A stretch of DNA of 64,000 nt from Proteobacteria bacterium UBA981 (GCA_002292285.1 DBBP01000016.1:15736-79735); one strand, 5' to 3'; shown: positions 9,947 to 19,997, numbered from the stretch's first letter. The notes: generated by a model from the letters alone, not told the origin. Numbers and translations: made by a program.

Positions 9947-11710
9947 ATGACGAAAAACGTTGAACTGGCCGAATGGGTCGACCAGGTTTCCGCGCTAACC
10001 AATCCCGACCAGGTCCACTGGTGCAACGGTTCAGTAGCAGAGCATGACCACCTAACTGAGTTGATGCTTGCCAGCGGGGAACTCATCAACCTTAACGCTC
10101 AGACGCATCCGAATTGCTATTTGCATAGGTCTAACCCGGATGATGTCGCCCGCGTAGAACACCTTACTTTCGTCTGTTCAACGGATTCTCAAGACGCCGG
10201 GCCGAACAACAATTGGATGGCGCCCGCGGATGCCCACGCGAAAGTAGATCCACTCTTTGCAAACTGCATGCAAGGCAGGACGCTTTATGTGATCCCTTAT
10301 CTGATGGGACCGTATGGTTCTCCATTTGCACGCGCTGGCGTGGAAATTACAGACAGCCCCTACGTTGTCCTGAACATGCGAATCATGGCAAGGATTGGGG
10401 AACGCGCCTTGCACCACATTGAGGCTGGCAATAGCTTCGTTAAGGGTTTGCATTCAATCGGGGATCTCGACCCAGAGCGCCGCTATATCATGCATTTTCC
10501 CGAAGAATTAATGATTAAAAGTATTGGTTCCGGCTACGGCGGCAACGCGTTGCTTGGTAAAAAATGTCACGCATTGCGCATTGCCAGTTCGCAGGCCAGA
10601 ACAGAGGGCTGGCTGGCCGAGCACATGCTTATCGTCGGCATCGAATCTCCGGCCGGCGAGACCCACTACGTTGCGGCGGCTTTCCCTTCCGCGTGCGGAA
10701 AGACCAACTTGGCGATGCTGGTTCCGCCAGCCGAGTTTGAAGGCTGGAAGGTTTGGACAGTTGGTGATGACATCGCCTGGATGCATCTTGGGGAAGACGG
10801 TCAGTTGTGGGCAATCAATCCGGAGGCTGGTTTTTTCGGCGTGGCGCCGGGGACGAGTCTCAAAACGAACCCGAATTGCATGAATGCACTGGGAAGAAAC
10901 GCGATTTATACCAACGTCGCGGTCAACGAAGAGATGCAACCCTGGTGGGAAGGCATCGATGGCGAGAAGCCTGCGGTCCTGACCGACTGGCAGGGGCGAA
11001 AGCACGAGCCGCAGGTAACTGGGGCCGCAGCCCATCCGAATGCCCGATTTACTGTTTCGGCAAGTCAGTGTCCGAGCTACTCCGCTGAAGCGAATTCTCC
11101 CAAAGGCGTACCGATATCCGCGATCATTTTTGGTGGCCGCCGTTCAACCGCTGCACCATTGGTCTTCGAAGCGTTCGATTGGGAACACGGTGTTTTTGCG
11201 GGCGCGTCAATGGCCTCCGAAACCACAGCGGCAGCGACCGGGGCCGTCGGACAAGTTCGCCGAGACCCAATGGCTATGAAGCCGTTTTGCGGATACAACT
11301 TCGGCGATTACTGGGCTCACTGGTTAAGCTTCGGGAAGAAATCCGAAAAGCTGCCAAAGATCTTTCACGTGAACTGGTTTCGCAAAGACGACGATGGCAA
11401 GTTTATGTGGCCAGGATTCGGCGACAACATGCGTGCACTTGAATGGATAATCAATCGATGCCAGGGCAAAGGGGAATCGGTAAAAACGCCGATTGGTCTG
11501 GTTCCAGAGAGTAATTCTCTCAACATCGCCGGACTCGATATTGATAGCGGCGATATGCAAGCACTGCTATCTATCGATGCGAAAGTTTGGCGTCAGGAAA
11601 TTGATGAAATCGAAGCTTATTTCGATTCCATTGGGGAAAGGGTTCCCGCAGAATTGCGTGAACAGGCAAGGAAAATTAAATTGGCACTGGAGCAGCAACT
11701 AGCTGCCTGA
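9947..11710 (+). CDS. pckG: Phosphoenolpyruvate carboxykinase (GTP)
   Basis: Converts oxaloacetate plus GTP to phosphoenolpyruvate in gluconeogenesis. The 587-residue length is standard for the GTP class. FPSACGKTNLAML is the kinase-1 loop with its reactive Cys. GDDIAWMHLGEDGQ is the metal-binding kinase-2 region. NPEAGFFGVAPGTS and FGGRRSTAAPLVFEA are further class signatures. The start at 9947 is chosen by homology, with GGAG about 11 bases upstream; an in-frame upstream extension to 9878 is not family-like. It fits a lifestyle of growth on acetate and PHB. Confidence 0.95.
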   Translation: MTKNVELAEWVDQVSALTNPDQVHWCNGSVAEHDHLTELMLASGELINLNAQTHPNCYLHRSNPDDVARVEHLTFVCSTDSQDAGPNNNWMAPADAHAKVDPLFANCMQGRTLYVIPYLMGPYGSPFARAGVEITDSPYVVLNMRIMARIGERALHHIEAGNSFVKGLHSIGDLDPERRYIMHFPEELMIKSIGSGYGGNALLGKKCHALRIASSQARTEGWLAEHMLIVGIESPAGETHYVAAAFPSACGKTNLAMLVPPAEFEGWKVWTVGDDIAWMHLGEDGQLWAINPEAGFFGVAPGTSLKTNPNCMNALGRNAIYTNVAVNEEMQPWWEGIDGEKPAVLTDWQGRKHEPQVTGAAAHPNARFTVSASQCPSYSAEANSPKGVPISAIIFGGRRSTAAPLVFEAFDWEHGVFAGASMASETTAAATGAVGQVRRDPMAMKPFCGYNFGDYWAHWLSFGKKSEKLPKIFHVNWFRKDDDGKFMWPGFGDNMRALEWIINRCQGKGESVKTPIGLVPESNSLNIAGLDIDSGDMQALLSIDAKVWRQEIDEIEAYFDSIGERVPAELREQARKIKLALEQQLAA

Positions 11711-11790
11711 CGATTGCTTGGGTGCTGCTCTGCGGCACCGGGCTGTTGTCCACGCAGCCCCCCGAATCCGGGTTGCATGGCCGGGACTGA

Positions 11791-12276
11791 TTAACTCTCG
11801 TCGTTCGGCTTCTCGCCGGTTGGGCGCATGGCGTTCTGGAAGAAGCTCGATTGCATTTTCTTCCACATTTCCATGTTTTGTTTAGTCATTTCCCCTAAAA
11901 CAGAAGACATCGGATTGGCCTCCATCGCTTCTCTAACCTGGTTCCCGAATTGCTCTTGTTGCTTTCGGAACAGGTCCAGACTTTGGCTGATGAAGTCTCC
12001 GGCGACATCTTGTACCGAGCCCCCATAGAAACCGATAATCTGTTCCAATACGTCGGTCGTGAACAAGGGTTCGCCTTCATCTTCCTGCTCGATAATTATC
12101 TGGAGCAGGATATTTCGAGTGATATCGTCTCCGCTTTTCTTGTCGATGACACAGAATCCAACACCGTCAAGCACCAGCTTACGGACATCGTTAAGGGTGA
12201 CGTATTTACTTTCGGCGGTATCGTACAGGCGACGGTTGGGGTATTTTTTTATAACCCGTTTATCTTGTTCGTTCAT
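11791..12276 (-). CDS. phaR: Polyhydroxyalkanoate synthesis repressor PhaR
   Basis: A 161-residue DNA- and PHB-binding regulator. The N-terminal domain signature VIKKYPNRRLYDTAESKYVT is diagnostic, followed by the PHB accumulation regulatory domain (IDKKSGDDITRNILLQIIIEQE). The ATG at 12276 follows a GGTGA six bases upstream, and a TTG two codons earlier is the alternative. In the known scheme PhaR represses phaP and itself and is removed when PHB granules bind it. Confidence 0.93.
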   Translation of the reverse strand: MNEQDKRVIKKYPNRRLYDTAESKYVTLNDVRKLVLDGVGFCVIDKKSGDDITRNILLQIIIEQEDEGEPLFTTDVLEQIIGFYGGSVQDVAGDFISQSLDLFRKQQEQFGNQVREAMEANPMSSVLGEMTKQNMEMWKKMQSSFFQNAMRPTGEKPNDES

Positions 12277-12345
12277 ATCCAATCACCATAGATACCTTCA
12301 CTGGCCAACGCGCGGCTGGCCGGAATCTTGTTTGTGGTAGCAAGT

Positions 12346-12509
12346 TACCCAGTGCAACAAGCGAGAAAACAGCTACACGTTTTTACGCATCGACGCGCTT
12401 TAAGTGTTGCGCAACGGGCGTCAGGTTCGCGCGCGAACGGCGATTGAAATCCGTTCACATATCCTGATACCGCTTGGTCTAATCTAAGTTGCACTGCACA
12501 ACTATGCAA
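12346..12509. promoter_or_regulatory. phaR upstream region with TTGCA-type operator candidates
   Basis: The 470 bases between phaR and sucB contain no believable gene. On the minus strand TTGTTGCACTG (about 12351-12361) lies roughly 70-85 bp upstream of phaR. TTGCACTGCACAA (12489-12501), followed by ATGCAA, lies about 210 bp upstream. Both resemble the TGCA-rich sites that PhaR uses for autoregulation. The sites are seen by eye only. Confidence 0.35.
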
Positions 12510-12747
12510 GTTAGTGGTGAGCGCGCAGATTCATAGGGCAGATTCGCCGGTCCGCAGTCAATTCGCGACGGTGTGGTGGTCACCCGGAGGGTGGGGCGAG
12601 ATAGACCAGCCCAAAAAAACTGTCGAGGCCGATCTGCCGGGGACAAGCTACCCCGGCGGGTTGCTTAGCAGGACGGGCCGCGGACGAGGAAATGATCCCG
12701 CTGGAGCGCCAACGTACATGCGCGCTCCCCGGTCCCGTGCACTGTCC

Positions 12748-13983
12748 TTAAATGGCCAGCAGCATACGTGCCGGATCTTCGAGGGTCCGTCTGATGTAGT
12801 CGAGGAACTGGACCGCTTCTCGTCCGTCGATGATTCTATGGTCATAAGATAACGCGAGGTACATCATCGGCCGGATCACGACGGATCCGTTTTCCGCCAC
12901 CGGACGTTCCTGGATCTTATGCATGCCAAGAATCGCACTTTGCGGGGGATTCACTATGGGAGTTGATACAAGCGATCCGTACACGCCACCGTTACTAATG
13001 GTAAACGTTCCGCCGACCAACTCGTCGATCGTGAGTTTTCCGTCTCGAGCACGCTCGCCAAAGTCTCTTATGCGCCGTTCGACATCGGAAAAAGGCAGAC
13101 GGTCGACGTCGCGCAAGATAGGCACGACGAGCCCTCTATCCGACCCGACCGCGACACCAACATCGAAGTACCCATGGTAGATGATGTCATTATCATCTAC
13201 CGATGCGTTGATAATCGGGAACTGTTTAAGTGACTCGACTGCCGCTTTTACAAAAAATGACATGAAGCCTAATCGCACGCCATAACGCTCTTCAAACTCA
13301 CCCTTGAAGCGAGTCCGCAAGTCCATCACTGGTTGCATATTGACTTCATTAAATGTGGTTAACAGCGCGCTTTCTCGTTGCGCTGTAAGCAGTCGGTCGG
13401 CGGTACGGCGACGAAGTCTCGTCATCGGGACCCGCTCTTCCACGCGCGTGCCGTCGGCACCAAGACGACTGCCCTCGACGGGTACTACCTCAGCAATGGA
13501 TTCGTTCTGAGGTGGTTTATTTCCTTGCTCGAGATGGGCTTGAACGTCAGCTTTTGTGACACGGCCACCTTTGCCGGTCCCTGTGATGGAGGCTGCATTG
13601 AGAGCATGTTCCTCAATCAGCTTACGTGCCGCCGGGCCGATCTGTTCCACTCCTGAATTCTCAGGTGCCGCAGCACCTGCGGCGAGCGCAGCCGGCGCCG
13701 AGTCGCGATTTGCCGTTGCGCTATCTCCTACGGATGTTGCCACGGCTTCCGTATCGATGATGGCAAGCACGTCGTCGGTTAGCACGACGTCGCCTGGCTG
13801 TTTGCACAGCTCTTTAACAACGCCTGACTCTGGCACTGCTATCTCCAGCGTCACCTTGTCGGTTTCCAAATCGATCAGGTTTTCTCCCCGTTCAACCCGC
13901 TCGCCGACTTGCTTGGCCCAATCCAGTAATGTTGCGTCCGGGACTGATTCGGCCAGTGCAGGAACTTTGATTTCAATTAACAC
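12748..13983 (-). CDS. sucB: Dihydrolipoyllysine succinyltransferase (E2 of 2-oxoglutarate dehydrogenase)
   Basis: A 411-residue TCA-cycle E2. A single N-terminal lipoyl domain carries the lipoylated Lys in ETDKVTLEI (residue ~43). It is followed by an Ala/Pro linker, a peripheral subunit-binding domain (GPAARKLIEEHALNA), and a catalytic domain ending in YDHRIIDGREAVQFL with the active-site His. The start codon is GTG at 13983 with AAGGAG eight bases upstream. It lies 36 bases after sucA. No lipoamide dehydrogenase gene follows, so E3 is supplied from elsewhere. Confidence 0.96.
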   Translation of the reverse strand: MLIEIKVPALAESVPDATLLDWAKQVGERVERGENLIDLETDKVTLEIAVPESGVVKELCKQPGDVVLTDDVLAIIDTEAVATSVGDSATANRDSAPAALAAGAAAPENSGVEQIGPAARKLIEEHALNAASITGTGKGGRVTKADVQAHLEQGNKPPQNESIAEVVPVEGSRLGADGTRVEERVPMTRLRRRTADRLLTAQRESALLTTFNEVNMQPVMDLRTRFKGEFEERYGVRLGFMSFFVKAAVESLKQFPIINASVDDNDIIYHGYFDVGVAVGSDRGLVVPILRDVDRLPFSDVERRIRDFGERARDGKLTIDELVGGTFTISNGGVYGSLVSTPIVNPPQSAILGMHKIQERPVAENGSVVIRPMMYLALSYDHRIIDGREAVQFLDYIRRTLEDPARMLLAI

Positions 13984-14019
13984 GGGGTGATCTCCTTGGC
14001 AGGTAGACGGTGCCTGGGT

Positions 14020-16860
14020 TCAGGCAGAAATTTGTTCGACATTGCCCTGGCTCGGTTGCAGCGCATCGTCGATGACGCGTTGTTGTTGCTCTCGATGCAA
14101 GGACGCATAACCGACCGCGGGCGACGCCGAGTAGGGGCGGGCCACGCATGTGAGGGGCTTGTCCGACGGAAAGCATCCGCCTAAATGTCTGGTCGACAGC
14201 AACATCGACCATGCGCCCTGATTGCGTGGCTCCTCCTGGACCCATACGAGCTCTTCAGCTTTTTCGTATTTGCCCAAAGTCGCCATCATTTCATCCTTGG
14301 GAAAGGGATACAGCTGTTCCAGGCGCACGATCGCATGGTCTGTAATGCCGCGTTCGCGGCGTGCTTCAAGCAGGTCGAAGTAGACTTTGCCGCTGCACAC
14401 CAGCACGCGTTTGACCTGTCCTGGATCGAGGTCGTCCAAATCGTCAATAACAGGTGCAAATGCGCCATCCGTAAACGCTTCAATCGGCGACACCGAAAGT
14501 TTATGGCGCAGCAGACTTTTCGGGCTCATCACAATCAGCGGTTTTCTATACGCTCGCAACACTTGGCGTTGCAGCAGATGGAACATTTGTGCCGGTGTAG
14601 TCGGATAGCACACCTGCATATTGTCCTCGGCGCAAAGCTGTAAATATCTTTCAAGACGAGCCGATGAATGTTCGGGACCTTGCCCGTCGTAACCGTGTGG
14701 GAGCAGCATTACCAGACCACAGTAGCGCCCCCATTTTTCCTCGCAGGAGGCGATAAACTGGTCGATGACAACCTGCGCACCATTGGCGAAATCGCCGAAC
14801 TGAGCCTCCCAGATAACCAATGCATTTGGTTCTGCGCTCGCGTAACCGAATTCGTAGGCGAGCACGGCCTCTTCAGACAATGTTGAATTTATAACCAGGA
14901 ACGGCGCCTGGTTCTCGGCCATATTTTGCAATGGCAAATAGGTTTCGCCGGTTTTCTGGTCATGAAATACAGCATGGCGATGAAAGAACGTACCGCGCCC
15001 GCTATCCTGTCCGGAGATACGGACCGGGCACTTCCGCGTGACCAAGGCAGCGTAGGCAAGGGTTTCTGCGAAGCCCCAGTCGCAGGGTTTATCGCCCGCA
15101 GACATGGCGGCGCGATCGCCGATTATCCGTTTCACCGCACGGTGCAGATTGAAGTCTTCAGGCACAGACGTAAATCGGTCGGCGAGCGAGCGGATCTCCT
15201 CGGCGTTGAGTGAGGTCACCGCAGCATCACGCCAATGCGTGTTGTGGAATGGTTCGAAATTGATTTGAAAGCGACTGTCTTGCACTTCAGCAAAAGGACG
15301 GGAAACGATGGTGTTGTTTTCCAGCGCCTGCACGTAGTTCGCGGCCATGGTTTCCGCGTCGCCTGTCGTAATCACACCTTCTGAAACAAGTTTCTCTGTG
15401 TAGATATGGCGAACACCAGGGTGATTGCGGATATGTTGATACATGATGGGTTGGGTCGCCGCCGGCTCGTCTGCTTCGCTGTGTCCGTGTTTGCGGTAGC
15501 ACAGCATGTCCAGCACGACGTCCTTGTTGAACTCCGACCGGAAATCGACCGCCATCTGGGCGACCATTGCGACCGCTTCAGGATCATCACCGTTGACATG
15601 AAAAATGGGTGCCTGGACCATTTTCGCAACGTCAGTGCAATACAGTGTCGAGCGTGAGTCGAGCGGGTCGCTAGTCGTGAAACCAATCTGGTTATTGATG
15701 ATGACGTGGACTGTTCCGCCAGTGGAGTACCCCCTGGTCTGGGACAAATTGAAGGTTTCCATGATCACCCCTTGACCTGCGAATGCTGCGTCGCCGTGAA
15801 TCAGCAAGGGAAGGACTTCATTACGCTCGACATCATTGCGCCGGTCCTGGCGAGCGCGTACGGAGCCCTCCACGACCGGATCGATGATCTCTAGATGCGA
15901 CGGGTTGAACGCCAGCGTCAGATGCACAGAGCCACCCGCTGTTTCGATGTCCGATGAGAATCCAAGATGGTATTTCACGTCACCAGAGCGGTGCTCAGTC
16001 TGGTCGCGTCCTTCAAATTCTTCGAAGAGTCTGGAGGGATGTTTGCCGATGATATTGACCAACACGTTCAGGCGGCCGCGATGCGCCATGCCAACGACGC
16101 ATTCTTTGATCCCGTGGCGCCCCGCATCTTCCACAATTTGGTCAAGCATGGCGATGACACTTTCTCCTCCCTCAAGGGAGAAGCGTTTTTGTCCGACATA
16201 CCGGGTATGTAGAAATTCTTCCAATGCGCCGGCCGCGATGACCCGCCCGAGCAGATGCTTACGCTTCTCATCGTCAAACGCCGGTTTGGAACGGGTTAGT
16301 TCCAAACGTTGCTGAATCCAGCGTTTCTGCCCGGTCTCGACGATATGCATGTATTCGGCGCCGATGGTGCCGCAATAAGTGGTGCGCACAATATCGAGAA
16401 TCTCTCTTAGCGTGGCTTGCGCAGGGCCCTGCAATGAGCCGGTGTTGAAGACCTGATCCAAATCGGCATCTGTGAGGTCGTGAAACGCCGGATCGAGTTC
16501 TGCGACAACCGGACGATCGTACTGATTTAGCGGATCAAGATTGGCCTGGCGGTGGCCGCGGAAGCGGTACGCGTTGATGAGCTGCAGGACGGCGACCTGT
16601 TTCTGCGCCTGTGCAGGATCGCTTACCGCTGCCGCTCGCGTTGTGCCGACTGCGCTGGCATTGCCAATTGCGAGCATACGGTCACGTACTTTCGCGTGGC
16701 TGGTGCCGCTCGCAACACCAGTCTGTTCTGCTTCCATGGCGTCGAAATAGTGTCGCCATTCGTCGGATATCGAATCCGGATCTTCAAGATAGGTCTCGTA
16801 TAGGCTTTCGATAAATGGCGCGTTGCCACTGAACAGACAGGACGGAGGTTGCATCTTCAT
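14020..16860 (-). CDS. sucA: 2-oxoglutarate dehydrogenase E1 component
   Basis: A 946-residue thiamine-diphosphate-dependent decarboxylase of the TCA cycle, full length compared with E. coli SucA. Seen are the N-terminal E2-interacting segment (PFIESLYETYLEDPDSIS), GMAHRGRLNVL, the ThDP/Mg region around GDAAFAGQGV to INNQIGFTTS, and the transketolase-like C-terminal half with LLPHGYDGQGPEHSSAR. Two ATGs six bases apart (16860 and 16854) are both possible starts. It is transcribed with sucB. Confidence 0.97.
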   Translation of the reverse strand: MKMQPPSCLFSGNAPFIESLYETYLEDPDSISDEWRHYFDAMEAEQTGVASGTSHAKVRDRMLAIGNASAVGTTRAAAVSDPAQAQKQVAVLQLINAYRFRGHRQANLDPLNQYDRPVVAELDPAFHDLTDADLDQVFNTGSLQGPAQATLREILDIVRTTYCGTIGAEYMHIVETGQKRWIQQRLELTRSKPAFDDEKRKHLLGRVIAAGALEEFLHTRYVGQKRFSLEGGESVIAMLDQIVEDAGRHGIKECVVGMAHRGRLNVLVNIIGKHPSRLFEEFEGRDQTEHRSGDVKYHLGFSSDIETAGGSVHLTLAFNPSHLEIIDPVVEGSVRARQDRRNDVERNEVLPLLIHGDAAFAGQGVIMETFNLSQTRGYSTGGTVHVIINNQIGFTTSDPLDSRSTLYCTDVAKMVQAPIFHVNGDDPEAVAMVAQMAVDFRSEFNKDVVLDMLCYRKHGHSEADEPAATQPIMYQHIRNHPGVRHIYTEKLVSEGVITTGDAETMAANYVQALENNTIVSRPFAEVQDSRFQINFEPFHNTHWRDAAVTSLNAEEIRSLADRFTSVPEDFNLHRAVKRIIGDRAAMSAGDKPCDWGFAETLAYAALVTRKCPVRISGQDSGRGTFFHRHAVFHDQKTGETYLPLQNMAENQAPFLVINSTLSEEAVLAYEFGYASAEPNALVIWEAQFGDFANGAQVVIDQFIASCEEKWGRYCGLVMLLPHGYDGQGPEHSSARLERYLQLCAEDNMQVCYPTTPAQMFHLLQRQVLRAYRKPLIVMSPKSLLRHKLSVSPIEAFTDGAFAPVIDDLDDLDPGQVKRVLVCSGKVYFDLLEARRERGITDHAIVRLEQLYPFPKDEMMATLGKYEKAEELVWVQEEPRNQGAWSMLLSTRHLGGCFPSDKPLTCVARPYSASPAVGYASLHREQQQRVIDDALQPSQGNVEQISA

Positions 16861-17248
16861 TTTCCCGTGTGACGACCCAGAAGAGCGGAACTTGGCGGTA
16901 GTTTCCGAAGTGCCCGCAATATGTGCGGCGCCGGACCTTAGGATCTTTGATCAAAGCTGCGCCAAAGTCATTAATATAGTGAACAAAGTCGCTCGGCATC
17001 GTGGCCGTTTCCGCCCACCGCACGCGGCTCTCCGCGTGGCCGAAATCGGTCCCATCTGGACGCTGGTTTTTAAACGAACCTTGCCGCGCAATTGGCACGC
17101 CGGGTATCCTTGCGCGTCCGGCGCCTGGACTATCGCTGTCGGTCGGTCAAAATCTGACTGTATGTCGGAAATTTTCACCAATTCGCGGCGCGAAACGCCA
17201 ATTTCCTCCCGTGAAAGCCAACGAATCGTTTCAAAGGATCCTACAAGT
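16861..17248. other. Divergent promoter region between sucA and mdh
   Basis: A 388-base spacer between two outward-facing TCA genes. An open frame runs through it into mdh but lacks any family resemblance, so I treat it as non-coding. I cannot pick reliable -35/-10 boxes by eye. Shared divergent control of sucAB and mdh is plausible. Confidence 0.5.
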
Positions 17249-18229
17249 ATGAAAGCTCCCGTTAGAGTGACAATCACCGGTGCTGCCGGGCAAATTTCCT
17301 ATTCGCTGCTATTTCGAATCGCCGCGGGTCAGATGCTTGGTGACGACCAGCCCGTAATTCTTCAGCTTCTTGAAATCACCCCGGCCATGAAAGCGCTCGA
17401 AGGCGTGGTTATGGAAATCGACGATTGCGCATTTCCGCTTGTGGCAGGTATTGAAACATCTGACGACGCTGCGAAGGCGTTCGAAAACGCAAACTATGGG
17501 CTGCTGGTCGGCGCCCGACCGCGCGGTCCAGGCATGGAGCGCAGCGATTTGTTAGCTGCGAACGGCGGTATCTTCAAAGTCCAGGGCAAAGCGATCAACG
17601 ACCGTGCTGCTCGCGATATCCGCGTCGTCGTCGTCGGGAATCCCGCCAACACTAACGCGTGGACCTGCATGACCAACGCGCCAGACATCAATCCTGGCCA
17701 ATTCACCGCCATGACGCGCCTCGATCATAATCGCGCCAAAGCCCAACTGGCAGCCAAAACGGGCACATCCGTATCGCAAATTCAGCGCGTGACCATTTGG
17801 GGGAATCATTCCACGACCCAGTATCCGGATTTGAGCCAGGCGACGGTTGCCGGCAAAGGGGCTCTCGAATTAGTCGATAACGGCTGGTACGAGAACGACT
17901 ACATTCCACGAGTCGCTAAGCGCGGTGCAGAGATTATTGAAGCTCGGGGTGCATCAAGTGCAGCATCCGCAGCGAACGCGGCGCTCGAGCATATGCGCGA
18001 TTGGGTGTTGGGAACGCCATCCGGCGATTGGACCAGCATGGGTTTGCCGAGCGACGGCAGCTACGGTATCGAGAAAGGCCTGATGTATTCATTCCCGGTC
18101 ACTTGTCAGAATGGTAGTTATCAGATTGTTCAGGATCTTCCGGTCAGCGATTTCAGTCGCGCCCGGATGGACGCTTCGGCCGTCGAACTCAAGGAAGAAC
18201 AAGCGGCAATAGTTGAGGCACTCGGATAA
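17249..18229 (+). CDS. mdh: Malate dehydrogenase (NAD)
   Basis: Oxidises malate to oxaloacetate. The 326-residue protein belongs to the Burkholderia/cytosolic-like MDH branch rather than the E. coli branch. It has the Rossmann loop TGAAGQISYSLLFRIA, GARPRGPGMERSDLL with substrate-binding arginines, VVGNPANTNA, LDHNRA, and the catalytic His in WGNHSTTQYPD. The start at 17249 is set by homology and by AAAGGA about ten bases upstream. Confidence 0.96.
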   Translation: MKAPVRVTITGAAGQISYSLLFRIAAGQMLGDDQPVILQLLEITPAMKALEGVVMEIDDCAFPLVAGIETSDDAAKAFENANYGLLVGARPRGPGMERSDLLAANGGIFKVQGKAINDRAARDIRVVVVGNPANTNAWTCMTNAPDINPGQFTAMTRLDHNRAKAQLAAKTGTSVSQIQRVTIWGNHSTTQYPDLSQATVAGKGALELVDNGWYENDYIPRVAKRGAEIIEARGASSAASAANAALEHMRDWVLGTPSGDWTSMGLPSDGSYGIEKGLMYSFPVTCQNGSYQIVQDLPVSDFSRARMDASAVELKEEQAAIVEALG

Positions 18230-18351
18230 GTTTTCACGGGTCGAAGAGGGTGGTGGTGCAAGCGCCACCCGTCCTCCAGTTGAACTGATGGGGACCAACT
18301 GCGAGAATCCCGGGCAACCTCATAGCGCCCGCCCGCGGCGGCCTTTTGAAC

Positions 18352-18879
18352 ATGATCGATAAGCACGGATTCAGGGCTAACGTCGGGATAATTCTGCTAA
18401 ACGACTCAGGCCAGGTGTTCTGTGCCAGGCGTGTCGGCATGTCTGCATGGCAATTCCCGCAAGGCGGCATCAAGCGCGAGGAAAGTCCTGAAGCAGCTAT
18501 GTATCGTGAGTTAAACGAAGAAATCGGGCTGCAACCAGAGCACGTCGAACTCGTTGCCTCGACCAAACGCTGGCTCCGTTACCGGCTACCGAAGCGGTAC
18601 ATCCGTTACCATCAGCAACCCTTGTGTATCGGGCAGAAGCAAATCTGGTTTTTGCTACGACTTACCTCAAGTGAGTCCAATTTGCGTCTGGATGGTGCGA
18701 CAGAGCAGGAATTTGATGCCTGGAAGTGGGTCGAGTACTGGGAGCCGCTCGGATTTGTGGTGTCGTTTAAGCGCAGCGTTTATGAGCGTGCCTTGCAAGA
18801 ATTCGCCGACAACGTTGGCAAACTCTGCGGATTGCCGGGGTTGGGTAGCATGCAATCGCCCCAAGAGACTGGGTTATAG
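18352..18879 (+). CDS. rppH: RNA pyrophosphohydrolase (Nudix family)
   Basis: Removes pyrophosphate from the 5' end of mRNA to trigger decay. The 175-residue product begins MIDKHGFRANVGIIL, as RppH does. It contains the Nudix box from GG (near residue 36) through RELNEEIGL, followed by the RppH-specific stretches STKRWLRYRLPKR and CIGQKQIWFLL. The ATG at 18352 is preferred to an in-frame TTG six bases earlier. Confidence 0.95.
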   Translation: MIDKHGFRANVGIILLNDSGQVFCARRVGMSAWQFPQGGIKREESPEAAMYRELNEEIGLQPEHVELVASTKRWLRYRLPKRYIRYHQQPLCIGQKQIWFLLRLTSSESNLRLDGATEQEFDAWKWVEYWEPLGFVVSFKRSVYERALQEFADNVGKLCGLPGLGSMQSPQETGL

Positions 18880-18890
18880 AGAAGAATTAG

Positions 18891-19262
18891 TCAGTAGCTT
18901 TTACTGACAGAGAGTTCTGCTAATAACTTTCGCGCGACGCGGTTCTTGGTACTTTGCACGAAGTGGGCCGCAAAATTTTCCGCAAAACCCCACGCTTTGA
19001 TCGTGCTGTGAAGCGCTTCCAGTTGCTGCTCGCAATGAGTCAACGCTGCGTCCGCCAAGCGTCGAATATCTTCGTCGCTATCTGCTATGGCCATCGCTTT
19101 CGTGTAAACGCATCGGTTGTATCCGGCCGCCCCTTGCATTAACTCACCACGCTGATCTGCGCCCATATCTTGGGGAGAAAGCGCAGCATCTTCGTCCATG
19201 TCGTCGCCGTACGCTGCGGGCGCCAACAACGCCAAAATGACGATTATCACGACGTAATGCAT
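18891..19262 (-). CDS. Small secreted protein of unknown function
   Basis: 123 residues with a clear signal peptide (MHYVVIIVILALLAPAAYGD), then an acidic, helical mature part with two cysteines (in YNRCVY and THCEQQ) that could form a disulfide. I do not recognise a family. Its ATG abuts the stop of the gene above it (TGAATG), so the two are translationally coupled exported proteins, probably periplasmic. It converges on rppH with a 12-base gap. Confidence 0.6.
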   Translation of the reverse strand: MHYVVIIVILALLAPAAYGDDMDEDAALSPQDMGADQRGELMQGAAGYNRCVYTKAMAIADSDEDIRRLADAALTHCEQQLEALHSTIKAWGFAENFAAHFVQSTKNRVARKLLAELSVSKSY

Positions 19263-19619
19263 TCAGGGTGTTCCCTGCACAAAGCGCACTCGCTCCAACA
19301 CCCAGTCCTGTTCGCGTCCGTCAACGCGAGTGCAGCCAAGCTTTACCGGCGGTGCGTTGGGTTCCGCTATGCCCGTCGACAATCCCTGTGGTTTGCCTGC
19401 GAAGATTCTCGTCAGGCGAAAATCGATAGTCAGCTTAGGGTGGCGATTGTGAAGGACGCGCAATTTGCCGCCCTTGCTCAAAATCTGGCAACGCCCGTCG
19501 CCGACCGATTCGAACTCAAGATAGGTATTTGGAATATCTGTCCGCGCTGCGACGGCCGGGCAAACGACCAGGAGACTTGCGACAGTGGCTGTCCAGAGGA
19601 TGTTGGCCGTGATGCGCAT
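19263..19619 (-). CDS. Small exported protein of unknown function
   Basis: 118 residues from the ATG at 19619. The N-terminus (MRITANILWTATVASLLVV plus CPAVAA) is a signal peptide. The mature part has Cys in GRCQIL and LGCTRV and looks beta-rich. No family recognised. An upstream in-frame ATG at 19655 would spoil the signal peptide. It forms a two-gene unit with the downstream secreted protein. Confidence 0.55.
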   Translation of the reverse strand: MRITANILWTATVASLLVVCPAVAARTDIPNTYLEFESVGDGRCQILSKGGKLRVLHNRHPKLTIDFRLTRIFAGKPQGLSTGIAEPNAPPVKLGCTRVDGREQDWVLERVRFVQGTP

Positions 19620-19997
19620 GCAGGCAGTGTACGGTCCCGAAGTTGGGCTGCACAAGTGCGGGGAAGCGCGAAAGTGGGGTGCTTTGTTATTGATTTTCGG
19701 GACAATTCCGGTTACCCACAGATCCTGTGGATATCTCTGTTGATAGAGTGCTCCGAGGTTGGAATTTTTGCTCCCCAGAAGGTTTTTTCGTTAGTTTGCT
19801 TAAAAATTGACCATTCTGATTAAGTGCCTATAAATCAATTAGTTGGCGCATGAGCAGCGATGTCTAAAAGGAAAACGTCGGATATCCCGTGGCACGTTTA
19901 ACAATTCCGTAACAATGTGCATAAAGCTCACCGTGAGGGCTTGAAATCGAATCAATATCGTGGATCAAACCGACCAATTCCGGCACCTGGTGGGGGT
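19620..19997. other. Intergenic region carrying an att-like repeat
   Basis: 378 bases without a convincing gene. TATAAATCAATTAGTT at 19829-19844 recurs exactly at 22273-22288, next to the ssrA 3' fragment. This makes it a possible secondary attachment or excision scar flanking the dehydrogenase-RidA pair. Confidence 0.4.

Noticed and set aside
12514..12852. 112-codon plus-strand ORF overlapping the end of sucB
   Set aside because: Its C-terminal third is antisense to sucB and the rest has no family features.
16823..17248. N-terminal extension of the mdh reading frame
   Set aside because: Malate dehydrogenases start at the ATG at 17249; the extension overlaps the sucA start antisense.
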